Assembly (NCBI GenBank): GCA_023630585.1
Contig: CM042562.1
Location: 5,147,684-5,211,683 of the forward strand
Length of the DNA stretch: 64,000 nucleotides
Origin: Cranoglanis bouderius
Lineage: Eukaryota; Chordata; Actinopteri; Siluriformes; Cranoglanididae
Direction: 5' to 3'
Made by a program: the position numbers and the translations under genes. Positions within the stretch are counted from its first letter, which is position 1; every line of letters begins with the position of its first letter. Under the pieces are notes generated by a model that was given only the letters and a program-made list of their open reading frames with translations, had not been told where the DNA came from and made no database searches. Shown in pieces: positions 25,235-64,000 of this stretch.

Positions 25235-28190
25235 ATGGAGTTCTTATTTGAGTTTCTATTCTCTCCACTGCCCACCTCGGCACTGATGTTCTTGTTTGGG
25301 CTCGGTGCAGTCGCCCTTACTTATCTCAACACCAGGCCCAAGCCCCTGCAGCCACCTGTCAATCTGAACAGACAGACTGTGGGCATTGCGGTGAGAGCCT
25401 TCTACCTGCAATGTACAGGATGGTCAAACATTATACATACAGTACATGTAATGACATAGAAGAGAGATTTTCACATGACAATACTGAATGATACTGTGGA
25501 TTGGAATATAGTTATAGTGAACACTATAACTACTTTTTCAGCCATTTTATGCTGATAATACTGATTTGCAGGGTGGAGCCAGGAAGAATGCAATTTTAAA
25601 AGATGACAACTTAATATCCTATTTACACAAGGATGCCAAGACTCTATATGAGGTTTTCCAAAGGGGATTACATGTCTCAGGTATAATGCCTCCAGTAACA
25701 TACAGTATACTAATAATTAGATTAAAGCATTAGTTTAGTTCTTTTACAAATGCACTGGACACTCCAGAATCTGGACATCTGTCTCACCCCTGGTCTATTT
25801 TATTTATCATATCCTTACAGGAAATGGGCCTTGCTTGGGATACAGAAAGCCTGGGAAGCCATACCAATGGCTGAAATACAAACAGGTACTCCTTTTGGGA
25901 ATATATGGTAGCTGAAGTTCATCATTGAGGGAAGGGGCTTAATGTGAGAAGGTATTTGCATTTCAATGGTGCTCTTTGGTTTCTGCAGGTTTCAGATAGG
26001 GCTGAGTACTTGGGCTCTGGACTGCTCCACAGAGGACTGGAGCCCTCGCCAAAATCATTCATTGGCATCTTTGCTCAAAATCGGCCAGAGGTGATATTTC
26101 AACTGCAACAGCTTTAACCGGCTGTTATTCATCATTCTATAATGAAAAGTTTTTGTTTTTTTTATATTTGACTTTATAATTTAAATCAATATCTCTGTCT
26201 ATGCATCTCCTATCTATCTCTTATATTATCTATCTTTTATTAATCAATATGTCTATCTCACTATTTTAACTTTATCTATGGCATTTGTGTGGAATTTCAA
26301 CACTTTCTCCTGTATTAGGAGAAAAAGGGAAAAAAACTGTTTAACTCAAAACTCACTATTAATAGTCAGTTTTGGATTATTCATACATGAATACCTGAAA
26401 CTCATGAAAATACATGAAAACTGGAAACACTTTTTACTATATTGCTCCAGTAAGGCTCTCTTACCTCACACCTTTGCTGTTCTAGTAATGTCTCATATTT
26501 TAAATGTTTATTGACAAGATTAAATAATTAAATGATTAAATGAAATAATTAAATAATTGTCCTTAGGCTTACATTATAAGTGAGGTTTGAGGTAACGTTT
26601 TCTGGGAAATGTGTTGAAATGATTGTTTGTGGTAATTGCCCCTATACTACATATACAGTAGATAAATGCTGGAATATGTTTTTATAGACCAGTTCTGTGA
26701 CAGATGGAGGTCAATTGATGGTTTTGTAGGTTGATCAATATCTGTTCCTTGTATGCAGTGGATTATCTCTGAACTGGCCTGCTATACTTATTCCATGGTG
26801 GCAGTTCCTCTGTATGACACGCTGGGTCCTGAGGCACTTGTCTTCATCATTAACAGAGGTAATTAGACCTGCTTACCTCTCAGCTTCATTAGAAGTGTTC
26901 ACTGGCACAGGTAACACCTAACTGGGTTCCCTTGAGCTTTAAAAAAAACCATGAGGCTGGAATAATTCAAGATTCGATCTTGCACATCTGCTGCCTGTAT
27001 ATTTTCACCAAAGAATAAAATTTATTCTATATTTTAATAATTTATCATTTTTATAATGTTAGAAGTTGGATAACAGTTCATATTCATATTCAAATTCGGC
27101 TACTCCCAGTATACCACTTTTCTATTTACACCGGAACTTTGAAGGGTGATCCTAATTGCACTCTATTTCTGTCCTTTACAGCCAAAATATCTACAGTACT
27201 TTGTGACAAACAGGACAAAGTGGAGACTCTTCTCTCTAACTGTGAAAAAAGTCTTACCCCTGTGCTCAAAACTATCATTGTTATGGACACATTTGATGCT
27301 GCAGTGACAGAACGAGCATCCAAGTGTGCAGTGGAAATCTTGAGTCTAAAGGATGTGGAGGTAATCTCCAAAAGCACATTTATTAACATGGTGCCACTAT
27401 TTCTATATTTTCAATGCAATTACTCAAAAATTACCTTAAAACATATTTTTGCACTTTAGGCTCTGGGGAAAGTTAATCTTCGAAAACCAATAGTAAGTTA
27501 TTTATTTGACTACTATGTCTTTGTAAGCAACATTGCTGAAATATGAGAGCGTAATATTGTTTGCAGAGAAATCAATAGCAAATATGTTTATATGTTTTTT
27601 TTCTATCTCCAGCCACCAAAGCCAGAAGACTTGAGTATTGTGTGCTTTACCAGTGGAACTACTGGTGGGTGCACATCTTCACCTATGATGATATCATTAC
27701 CATATATCACAAATTATATAAAGGCCATTTGTTGTATTTAATATGTTGGTGCTTCAACATTTCTGAATGTGTTCCCCCCCCCCACATTTATTCCAGTAAC
27801 TGTAAAAAGTTATACATACAGCTGCAATACAGTTGACTCTCATCGTCTTTTTCAGGTGATCCCAAGGGAGCCATGTTAAGCCATGAAAATGTAGTGGCAG
27901 ATGCTGCTAGCTTTGTTAAAAGTTTTGAGGTATTGTACATCACTATGGTTGCCAAGAGGGTCATTACTGGTTTTGTTATCAGTGGTATTCGTCCATGAGA
28001 GGAGTTTTAATAATGAGAAATCAATTTATATTTACCCTAGACTACCTTCACACCACTTTACACTGATGTGTTGATCTCATTCCTGCCGCTGGCTCACATG
28101 TTTGAAAGAGTTGTGCAGGTATGGGTTCCTATAGTAGATCTTAAATTCAGTGCCATATTTGATGACTTTGTTATGCAAATAACAAATACA

Positions 28191-28264
<74 letters not shown>

Positions 28265-31200
28265 CAGTACAGTATATTTATTGGGCTCATAGTTGCCTAA
28301 CTAGTAAATGTGCTGAGTCCATGCTGAACTTAGTGTTGTGTTTGTGTATGTCTGCTAGACGGTGCTGTATGGTGCGGGCGGAAGGGTAGGCTTCTTCCAA
28401 GGAGACATCAGACTGCTTCCTGATGACATGAAAACCCTGAAGCCCACAGTTTTCCCAGTCGTTCCACGTCTTCTCAATCGTGTATATGACAAGGTATTGC
28501 ACGATTCTTTTTATCCACCCTCTCTCTCACACAATAGTGACATGTTCTTCATGTGATGCCTGATGATATGGACATTAGATCTAGTCTAGTCTACTGAAAT
28601 GCTCTTTAGCCTATGCACAGACTTTTCATTGTTAAGCTGACCTTCCCTTCATTCTTTCAGGTTCAAAGTGGGGCCCAGACTCCATTCAAGAAATGGCTCC
28701 TGAACTTTGCCATTGAAAGGAAACATGCAGAGGTGAAGCAGGGCATCATCAGAAACAACAGCATATGGGACAAGCTCATCTTTCACAAAGTGCAGGTATC
28801 CCTATCAGGCATAAAATACATCTGGCCACAGTGTTTCTCTGTGTTTCTTTGACAGCACTGATGGAACATTTCTAGGTGAAGGAAGTTCACTTTCTAACAC
28901 TGGAGAAGCAAGTATTGAAATGGTAATGAAACCAGCCACTGATCTTGATCTTGAATACTTGTATGTGTCTCTGGCCCCAGGAATCTCTTGGGGGATCTGT
29001 GCGTGTAATGGTGACAGGTGCTGCTCCCATTTCACCTGCTGTGCTCAGCTTCCTCAGAGCATGCCTCGGTTGCCAGGTGAAAAATCTTCCTTGGTTTCAT
29101 TTCAGCATTTCCTTTTGGCCATCACACGAAGGATTCTGCAAACCTGTTACCAAGTTAAAACTATATACTTACCCAATTTTTATTTATTATTTTAAATGGC
29201 CAGCTTACTATTCAGTGACTACTATGAAACATGTATTAACTACAGTAAAACCACTAACCCCATTTCCATAAAAGTTGGGATTTTTTAAAATTCCATGTAG
29301 ATGGTGAAAGACCTAAATTCTTTGCAATCTTGCACTGAGCAATGTTCTTTTTGAACTGACTGACAATTCTCTCATGAAGTTTGGCACAAAATGGTGAGCC
29401 ACGACCCATCCTTGCTTGCAAAGACTGAGCTTTTGGTGGATGCTCCTTTTATGCCCAATCCTGATACCCTCCCCTGTTACCAATTAACCTGATCCTCCAA
29501 AATGGTGTTACTAGAATATTCTAGAAACTTTTCAGTCTTATTTTGCCTCTGTCCCAACTTTTGTTGAGTGTGTTGAAGGCATAGAATTCTAAATTTGTTT
29601 ATATTTACAAAATACAATTTTGTTGGTCAGTGAAAACACTGAATATCTTTTCTTTGTACTTTTGTCAGTTAATTAAAGTTTCAAGAGACTTGACAAATCA
29701 CAGATTTTTGTTTTTATTGCATTTTAGAAAGAAATACCAACTTTTACGGAAATGGGATTAGTAATAGGAGAGGGCATGTAGTTTTAAGAGTCAGGAATAT
29801 ACTGTAAATCTATACATGCCAACTGATCTGGGAAGTTTAAGCGGTTAATTAAATGTCTAAACTACAGTACCTTAGCTTAGTAGTGATCACTGCGTTTGTC
29901 ATTGATGTTAGGGGTAACATAGGACATCTGTGTATGCTTGCTTATCTTAATGACCCAGAGCTGACCTGTGTCTTTGACCTGATTTTCAGATATTTGAGGC
30001 ATATGGCCAAACTGAGTGCACAGCTGGCTGCACCATCTCCCTGCCTGGGGACTGGACTGCTGGTATGTTTCCATAGTAAACTCGCCTTATTTAACAGCAA
30101 AATATGCATGCTTGAGGTTAATGTATACTCAAATGGACTTAAATGCACCATCTGTATCATTCAACATGTTTTTGTGTTTAGGACATGTTGGAGTACCTGT
30201 TCCATGTAATGTGGTCAAATTAGTAGACGTCGAGGAGATGAACTATTTTGCATCTAATGATGAAGGAGAGGTAATATGAACACCTTCACTTCAACATGAA
30301 GGTCTATAATGGTTGGTCATTACACTGTATCTATAATTATTTGTGTCTTAGGTTTGCATAAAAGGGAAGAATGTGTTCTGTGGATATTTGAATGATCCAG
30401 AGAGGACAGCTGAGGCCCTCGACCAAGATGGATGGCTACATACTGGAGACATTGGCAAATGGCTTCCGGTGGGATTCTTTTCTTAATACTGAATCATTAA
30501 TTCCTTCTAGGAAATAGCTAAATCAATATTAGACATATACACTATATGGGATACTCTATTATTCTCCAAACTAATGAGCAGTCCATCTGGTTCAAGTGGG
30601 TTAGATGCATGTAGATTAGATTATATTTTGATTTTGATCTTCAGTGCATATTTCCCAGTTTTCTTCCTTTTTTCTTCCTGTACACATTTAAATGTCATGT
30701 ATTAATGGTGTGGTTTTGCACCATTTACTAGAATGGAGTTCTGAAGATCATTGACCGAAAGAAGAACATTTTCAAACTGGCCCAAGGCGAATACATTGCT
30801 CCTGAAAAGATAGAGAATGTTTACATTCAGTGTGGTTCAGTTGCTCAAGTATTTGTTCACGGGGACAGTTTGCAGGTAAGCAGCACCTCTTCAATCCCAC
30901 TTCTATAAATGAATGATTTTAATGATATGCAGTGAACCTTTGGAGCGTGTTATTGTATATGTAATTTTTCTGTTATTTTCAGTCCTGCTTAGTGGCCATT
31001 GTGGTGCCGGATGCTGAGATACTACCTGGTTTGGCTGAGAAGCTTGGAGTTAAGGGTTCATTTGAGGAACTATGTAAAAACCAGGTCTGATACCCTGTAC
31101 AATATGTCTTTCAAACATATATCACCTGATATCCAATACTCCTAATATTTGGGGTCAATGACATATAGAATTTTGTCATCAGTTAAAAATATGTTCTGCA

Positions 31201-32378
31201 GCAGTACTACTGAAAGATCCTTACTGACAGATTTATTAAAGAAATAACCTGAGTCAAAATTTGCTCCTTGGCCTTAAGCTGTTATCTCAATAGGTGCCCT
31301 TTCAACCTTTAAAAACACAAAGTCCAAAGCAATCAGTGGAGTAATACACTTCATATAAATGGCTGTGGCTACCTTTTAATGTATTGGGGCTGTATGCTGA
31401 CTTTTAAAGCAGGTAGCACTAGTGCTAGAAAGCCTCAAATTTCTATCACGGAAAAATTCATGCTTCATTTAATTATCATTATAAGTAATGACACTGACAT
31501 TAAATTTGTTTTCCAACTTAACCTTTTTTCCCCCCATTTTGGTTCCATACTTTGATATAGGCAGCTGCACAGCTAATTAAGTTACTTTTACTAACACTTA
31601 GTAGTGCCAGTTAGCTTACATAGCTGTTTATCTACAAGCTAACAACATTTCAGTTGCTGAGATTTCTGTCTCACACCCACACGATTGAAAAATGCATTAC
31701 CTATCAACCTCTGTAGAAGTGACATTTGTAAGTTTCTTACCAGTGTCTCATTTTTAATGGTATACATACCAAAGGTATACCAAAGAGATATGTAAGGTGC
31801 AATTTCTATTTCTGAATACATTTTTTATAGCTATATGCATACAGTACATGTGTATGTATTGGCTAATGTGCAGTTTTACTATTACCATTCAGAAGACAAA
31901 CTTAATTTGTGGGTTCTTGTTGAACAAACCATTATTACATATATTGTAATCTGGTTGGTTAATATAACATACTCCCTGATGCATACACCCAGTTGTGGAG
32001 TATAACGCCATTGTTTTATTCCTTTATAGCAAATTAAGAAGGCTATCCTCTCTGACCTTGTAAAGCTGGGACGTGAAGCAGGGCTGAAATCCTTTGAACA
32101 AGTAAGTGACATTTTTAAATCTGAAAAAGATGGTAGAGTACACAAACTATTTTTTATACATTTTCCTAAAGAGATCACAACATGATGTTACATAAATTTA
32201 CACTAAAGAAACATTGCTAATGTTACTGACTTTCACTAAGGTGAAAGACCTGCATCTTCACCCTGAGCAGTTCACTATAGAGAACGGCCTTCTTACACCA
32301 ACGCTTAAGGCTAAAAGGGGTGATCTCAGCAAGTTCTTCAAACACGAGATTGAAAGTCTTTACGCTAAGCTGCAGTGA
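25235..32378 (+). CDS. acsl5: Long-chain acyl-CoA synthetase 5, complete, 20 coding exons
   Basis: Exons: 25235-25390, 25572-25680, 25821-25885, 25989-26090, 26759-26858, 27182-27360, 27460-27492, 27613-27664, 27856-27929, 28041-28118, 28359-28493, 28661-28795, 28981-29076, 29990-30062, 30182-30270, 30352-30468, 30732-30875, 30983-31084, 32030-32101, 32241-32378. Phase holds at every junction; 682 residues against 683 in human. The enzyme joins long-chain fatty acids to CoA with ATP, on mitochondrial outer membrane and ER, feeding lipid synthesis and oxidation. A hydrophobic anchor is at about residues 10-30. The AMP-binding P-loop TSGTTG/DPKGA (261-270) is split between exons 8 and 9. The adenylation motif DGWLHTGDIGKW is at 518-529. 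The YGQTE word lies in exon 14. The N-terminal 'FLFSPLPT' and overall match favour ACSL5 over ACSL1 and ACSL6, and synteny agrees. Intron 13 carries a Tc1-derived MITE. Confidence 0.96.
28192..28261. repeat. (TA)n microsatellite in ACSL5 intron 10
   Basis: About 35 TA units lie between coding exons 10 and 11 of ACSL5, ending about 100 bases before the exon 11 acceptor. Confidence 0.95.
29253..29762. mobile_element. MITE of Tc1-like family C in ACSL5 intron 13
   Basis: Inverted ends ACTAACCCCATTTCCATAAA and AGTTGG (29253-29278) pair with CCAACTTTTACGGAAATGGG and ATTAGT (29737-29762), with only two mismatches over 26 bases. The 510-bp interior has no transposase frame, but internal 'TGTCCCAACTTTTGTTGAGTG' wording matches the arm structure of the family C right end at 43929-44450. 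It is non-autonomous. Confidence 0.8.
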
Positions 32379-32740
32379 TGCATCGACAAAGACCATATGG
32401 ATTAAGTTCCAGTGACCTACGGATCATCTCAGAGAACCAAAGCAATGTACACCATAAAGCTTAGATATGGAGGACAAGGTATAGAGATACTGTATTGGTT
32501 TTATAGAGGAACTGAATGAGCTTGACTGTGTCCATTGAGCTTTGTTTTATGCTTGAATGTACATATTAATTTTCATTTTGTTTTCAACAACATCATCTCT
32601 ATACACTGCAACTGTAGTATATGTGAGATTTCCATGGACAGTAATTTCAATACATTTCCCGTTCCCTAGAACAGAACTGAAAAGCAGTTGATTGAAGCTC
32701 TGTTGTAATGGGAGCCTAAGGGCAGTTGTTGAATTTTGTC

Positions 32741-32757
32741 AATAAACTGTCAATAAA
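32741..32757 (+). terminator. Probable ACSL5 polyadenylation signals
   Basis: Two AATAAA hexamers at 32741-32746 and 32752-32757 lie about 365 bases after the ACSL5 stop codon. Confidence 0.65.
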
Positions 32758-33092
32758 TCTGAAAAAAATGCATTTATATAATGTAGCTACAAAATTTTTT
32801 CACAGCCTAAGAGTCTAAGACATATCTAAAGCCATATAGGGATATTTGAATAAAGTAGTTCTATAGGTTTTCCAACTTTCCAACATTGGAGTAATACAGT
32901 AAAAAGTAGTTTGTTTTATTGTTGGTAGCACATGATCACAAATTCCTCTTTGAAAAAGTATTCTCCAAAAGGATGATTATTTCGGTTTTAGAGTTTAATT
33001 TACAAATGTGTTCGCTGAAGAATTCATGACAATTATTAAAAATGCTTTCATACAGAAATTCACTGGCTGCCCCAACAACATGCCCTTAGACT

Positions 33093-33114
33093 TTTATTAT
33101 AAGTGCGTTTTATT
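33093..33114 (-). terminator. Possible ZDHHC6 polyadenylation signals
   Basis: Two minus-strand AATAAA hexamers (TTTATT at 33093-33098 and 33109-33114) lie about 850 bases after the ZDHHC6 stop codon. Other A/T-rich candidates exist, so the true 3' end is uncertain. The ACSL5 and ZDHHC6 transcripts would not overlap if these are used. Confidence 0.35.
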
Positions 33115-33957
33115 GAAACATTTTTTTTTTCTCAGTACAAGGAAATGTGTTGAAATTGTTGTATATGTTTCATTACAGTTGCAATAGACAAAGATTACGC
33201 TGGAAAATGCTGAATCCGTTCATTTAATGCTATGTACATTTGAAATTATTAAGCACTGAAAAGTGGAATTACTGAATAAATTATTTCCATTGTTGTTGTT
33301 TTTTATATATATTAAAAAAACAAACAAAACAAGATTACATTAGACAGAGCAGAAATGTTTACTTCTCTATTGTGAGGTTCACATCAGTCTTACAAAAATA
33401 ATAAAAAATAAAAATCAAATTTTTTTTTTTCTGTACAAAGAATACAGAGTATTTGCATGACTAAGACCTTGATACAGCTGGCAAAAGGCATTGCATAAAC
33501 AGCTTGGACATCAAAGAGAGAGAGAAAAACAGAGAAAACGATATATTCAAGTAAACATTTGCTAAGAGCCTAACAAGGAATGCTTACAAGCCCCAAGTTC
33601 ATCACTTCAGGAACAATTCTCTCTGTGCCACATTTCATTTATATTCTCTTTGGAAATGTTACAAAAGTACACAAGTTCATATGAAGAAGCAGAATTTGCT
33701 GGTTTGGACAGTTGATCTGCCGTCGAAATGATTTAGAAATCAGACGTCTCTGGGTCAGCCAGGAACAGAAGGACAGCACGGTATAAGTCCGTGGAATCAG
33801 ACTTCAGTCTAAAAACACGAATTTTCAGGTTTTTTTTAAGGAAACCCTAAAAGGATCTATGTAGAACTCTATAAGGGACGATTTCCCATTCTATTCAGAA
33901 CCCATTTAGAAAGCTTGAGAAATGACAAGTCAAACAGTAAAACACACCCCACTTGTC

Positions 33958-37624
<3,667 letters not shown>

Positions 37625-38532
37625 TTTGTACAGAGAGTATTTCTTCAGCTTCCTCGAAATGGCAAATGGTTAGTTATGTTGTCCTTCTTTAATGAAATGA
37701 CTTGACCATGAGGAGGATAAAATATACGTTTTCTGTCTTCTCCGAAACATCCAGCGATCAGTCGTGTCATGGGTTACAGAAGCCGTCTGTGTGGTAGAGT
37801 CACTAGCTCTCCTCTTGTCTGGCATCCTTCCTCTCTGATGCTTTATTCTCAAGCTGGAAGCATGTCACCCATCTAGGCAGAAGAGTGGAGGGGAAATAAT
37901 AGTGAAAAGAAATAATATAGAAAAGAAAAGTCTATATCATATACTTATATTATAACTCTATATTATATTAAAAATAATAGAGAAAAGTCAATTGACGAAT
38001 CTGGTATGGGATGAAGATTAAAGTTCAAATGTTATGCAATTTGCAGCGGTTGGCTAATTCATGGGAGCTGTAACACTGCTTGTGATGTTCAGCCAGGAGT
38101 CTGACTACTACACAGACTGTTGAAGATTCTGTCATTTCAATAGACTGGTCTGGACTTGTCCTTTGGGCGTTACAAAAACTGCACAATTGCACCGCAAAAT
38201 TTATGATATGCAGATCATTACGTTCAACTTAAATGTATATAATTTACGGTACACGCAGAACACATCCTTACCGTAAATATACTCTAGAAACACTCATTCA
38301 TTTGTATTTCTAGGTAAACACCAATATAGCAAGCAAGCTAGCGGGCAATGCTCCCATGACATATGGGGATCATTCAACAAATTATACATATCTGGCCATT
38401 AATGACAATGTAAATGTTGTAATATGCATTAGATATATTAGCAATTACCTCTGAACAATATTTCCCTTTGCAGTAACAGCTAGCTATCACTCACAACATA
38501 CATGTACTCTCCCGCAAGTCAATACTACTCAC

Positions 38533-38700
38533 TTCCTCATTCTCTCGGCCGCAGTCTGAGCGGTGCGCCACTCATGTCTTCCGTGTATACAAAGATGGAA
38601 ATGTGCCGCACGAGACAAAACTTATCAGTACAACTAATACTTGTTTTGTTTTGTTCACTTTTGAAACACCCCGCGCAAAGTCGGCGCAATAATATTTATC
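38533..38700 (-). other. Candidate 5' noncoding exon of ZDHHC6
   Basis: On the minus strand a GC-rich block ends at a good donor (GAGGAAGT|GAGTAG region; GT at 38532-38531). The ZDHHC6 start codon exon lies about 900 bases downstream and has no promoter-like sequence of its own, so a noncoding first exon here is likely. The acceptor of the coding exon 1 is not resolved. Confidence 0.4.
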
Positions 38701-38889
38701 TACAACGATCTTTGTTTGTTTGTCCCCCCCCAACCCGAACCAATGAAACAGTAATGTGTTTTTCGCCGGAAAAAAATTTCAGTGACACATCCAGGAAGTG
38801 ACGGCGACGTCAATAACAACATTTGATACAACCAGCGTAATAGTATCGCGACATCCGTCTTAGAGCGTTTAACTTCACAATTCACAACA
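38700..38889. promoter_or_regulatory. Shared promoter region of ZDHHC6 and VTI1A
   Basis: The divergent genes leave roughly 200-350 bases for both promoters. The stretch is richer in CG dinucleotides than its surroundings and lacks a TATA box. It contains an ETS-like AGGAAGTG (38793-38800) followed by a CRE-like GACGTCA (38806-38812), a common pair in housekeeping promoters. Use by both genes is inference. Confidence 0.5.
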
Positions 38890-63828
<24,939 letters not shown>

Positions 63829-64000
63829 GTAGGAACTAATCAGGAGCTTTGGGCTCCCAGTGTGGGTGGCTGCTCTGGGGCCATTAGGGTCCCCTTCTCT
63901 CACATACTCAGCCTCTCTGCTATTGGCACCCAGTCATGTGGAAGCAACACTGTTTAATGCAAAGCTGGCCAGTGCTGAATGGGCTCCGGGCTCTGACCGT

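Overview
The window is vertebrate nuclear DNA, almost certainly from a teleost fish. The genes are split into many small exons with GT-AG introns. The introns carry many decayed Tc1-like DNA transposons, tRNA-derived SINEs and long (TA)n, (CA)n and (GA)n microsatellites. A catfish or other otophysan is plausible from the repeat content, but I cannot confirm it.

I rebuilt five protein genes exon by exon, with reading phase kept across every junction. Their strands alternate: TECTB (+, 9409-11822), GUCY2G (-, 12213-21016), ACSL5 (+, 25235-32378), ZDHHC6 (-, 33958-37624) and VTI1A (+, from 38890, running off the right edge). This is the gene order and orientation known from the human 10q25 block, where GUCY2G is a pseudogene; here it is open throughout. 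TECTB and GUCY2G converge with 3' ends that probably overlap. ACSL5 and ZDHHC6 also converge. ZDHHC6 and VTI1A diverge from a shared promoter region near 38.6-38.9 kb. The left 9 kb has no coding gene, but it holds a possible leftward 5' noncoding exon near 4.5-4.7 kb (GPAM by synteny), a tandem set of CTCF-like motifs at 4.7-4.9 kb, half of a Tc1 element and a solo LTR with a perfect target duplication.

The right 25 kb is VTI1A intron sequence. Introns 1 and 3 hold a transposon graveyard of at least seven Tc1-like families, labelled A-H here for convenience. Several copies are chimeras of two families. Two copies of family B share the same deletion of the catalytic glutamate, and one family E end forms a perfect 51-bp inverted repeat. 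Several of the long microsatellites start exactly at Tc1 ends.

The genes do not form a pathway: TECTB is an inner-ear matrix protein, GUCY2G a receptor guanylyl cyclase, ACSL5 an acyl-CoA ligase, ZDHHC6 an ER palmitoyltransferase and VTI1A a Golgi/endosome SNARE. I found no clearly new biological system. The points most worth checking are the transposon structures, the loss of one ZDHHC6 palmitoylation cysteine and the CTCF-like array.
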